DNA of 64,000 bases. It comes from Caminibacter mediatlanticus TB-2. Its GTDB lineage: Bacteria > Campylobacterota > Campylobacteria > Campylobacterales > Nautiliaceae. A program made the position numbers and the translations under genes. The notes under the pieces were generated by a model that saw only the letters and a list, made by a program, of their open reading frames with translations, made no database searches and had not been told where the DNA came from. The stretch covers positions 32,501 to 96,500 of the forward strand of contig NZ_CP040463.1 in NCBI RefSeq assembly GCF_005843985.1, written 5' to 3'. Shown in pieces: positions 63,793 to 64,000 of the stretch. The number at the start of each line of letters is the position of its first letter. The stretch's first letter is position 1.

Positions 63793-64000
63793 ATGAAAAT
63801 AGGACATATTGATTATTTAAACCTTTTGCCATTTTATCAATTTTTAAAGAAAAAAAATATAAAAGTCCAAAAATCATATCCATCCATTGTTAATAAATGG
63901 TTTGAAGAAAAAAAAATAGAAGCAGCATTTATTTCATCTATAAAAGCAAAAAACAAAAAATGCTTTAACGCTGGAATAGTTGCTAAAAAAGAAGTAAGAA
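63793..64000 (+). CDS. mqnA: Chorismate dehydratase MqnA, 3' end outside window
   Basis: MqnA removes water from chorismate as the first step of the futalosine route to menaquinone, the route used by Campylobacter and Helicobacter. Only 69 codons are in the window: MKIGHIDYLNLLPFYQFLK, then a variable strand-helix and KIEAAFISSIKAK (the family usually has AAxxSS), which fits the start of MqnA/DUF178. Full length would be about 220-280 residues. The rest lies beyond the right edge. Confidence 0.85.
   Translation, partial: MKIGHIDYLNLLPFYQFLKKKNIKVQKSYPSIVNKWFEEKKIEAAFISSIKAKNKKCFNAGIVAKKEVR

Noticed and set aside
1-64000. tRNA, rRNA or mobile elements
   Set aside because: Reading the gaps, I found no cloverleaf, rRNA, transposase or integrase. 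The gaps are short (mostly under 120 bp), so this is reasonably firm, but no covariance search was run.

Overview
The window is about 64 kb of very AT-rich, densely packed bacterial chromosome. Gene content and order point to the Campylobacterota (epsilonproteobacteria). The block cheY-prmA-ftsH-psd-like-pssA, the neighbours carA-DUF507, alaS near maf, and bioF next to a class A PBP all recall gene order remembered from Campylobacter jejuni and Helicobacter pylori. Other markers are the futalosine-pathway gene mqnA, carboxynorspermidine decarboxylase nspC and a MotE/Cj1496c-like protein. The low GC and free-living gene set would suit a vent-type lineage such as Nautiliaceae (Nautilia, Caminibacter, Lebetimonas), but that placement is inference. 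I see no tRNA, rRNA, CRISPR array, insertion sequence or prophage. No gene-free stretch exceeds 300 bp; the longest is about 158 bp.

Layout. 1-2878: carB, cut by the window edge. 2915-12220: a divergent type II secretion cluster, pseudopilins G-H-I-J leftward and K-L-M-N-C-D-E-F rightward. 12246-13802: an exonuclease and a GDPD phosphodiesterase, convergent. 13857-19205: a rightward envelope cluster (uppP, aquaporin, LpxH-like phosphatase, a GT28-like/GT2 fusion glycosyltransferase, DedA, patatin). 19323-21473: katG, ending in two tandem hairpins. 21487-24715: a large lipoprotein and an overlapping beta-barrel candidate behind a palindrome-rich promoter. 24874-26909: gph and an unassigned FAD oxidoreductase. 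26884-28757: DUF507-carA-small membrane protein. 28875-30272: a diguanylate cyclase.

30264-38200 is a nine-gene leftward run (leuA, der, TIGR04219 outer membrane protein, trpS, DUF2892, purM, psd, motE-like, unknown). It starts at a consensus TTGACA-N17-TATAAT promoter. 38266-42795: pssA, psd-like, ftsH, prmA and cheY. 42848-45610: maf, a PDC membrane protein, hisH and hisA. 45639-50680: alaS followed by a response regulator and histidine kinase. 50742-53740: bioF and a class A PBP. 53737-60619: topA, a phosphoesterase, bioB, an antiporter, gltX and a DMT transporter in one run. 60656-63753: moaD, moaE, moeA and nspC. 63793 to the end: mqnA, cut by the window edge.

Functional themes are envelope biogenesis, protein export, cofactor synthesis (biotin, molybdopterin, menaquinone) and core amino acid and nucleotide metabolism. 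Translation starts at TTG are common, adjacent genes often overlap, and four of the five convergent gene pairs overlap at their 3' ends. The most unusual signals are heptamer tandem repeats (one inside alaS, others between mo-cofactor genes), the glycosyltransferase fusion cluster, the lipoprotein/beta-barrel pair with its palindromic promoter, and the Ala/Ser residues at the prepilin cleavage sites of the secretion system.
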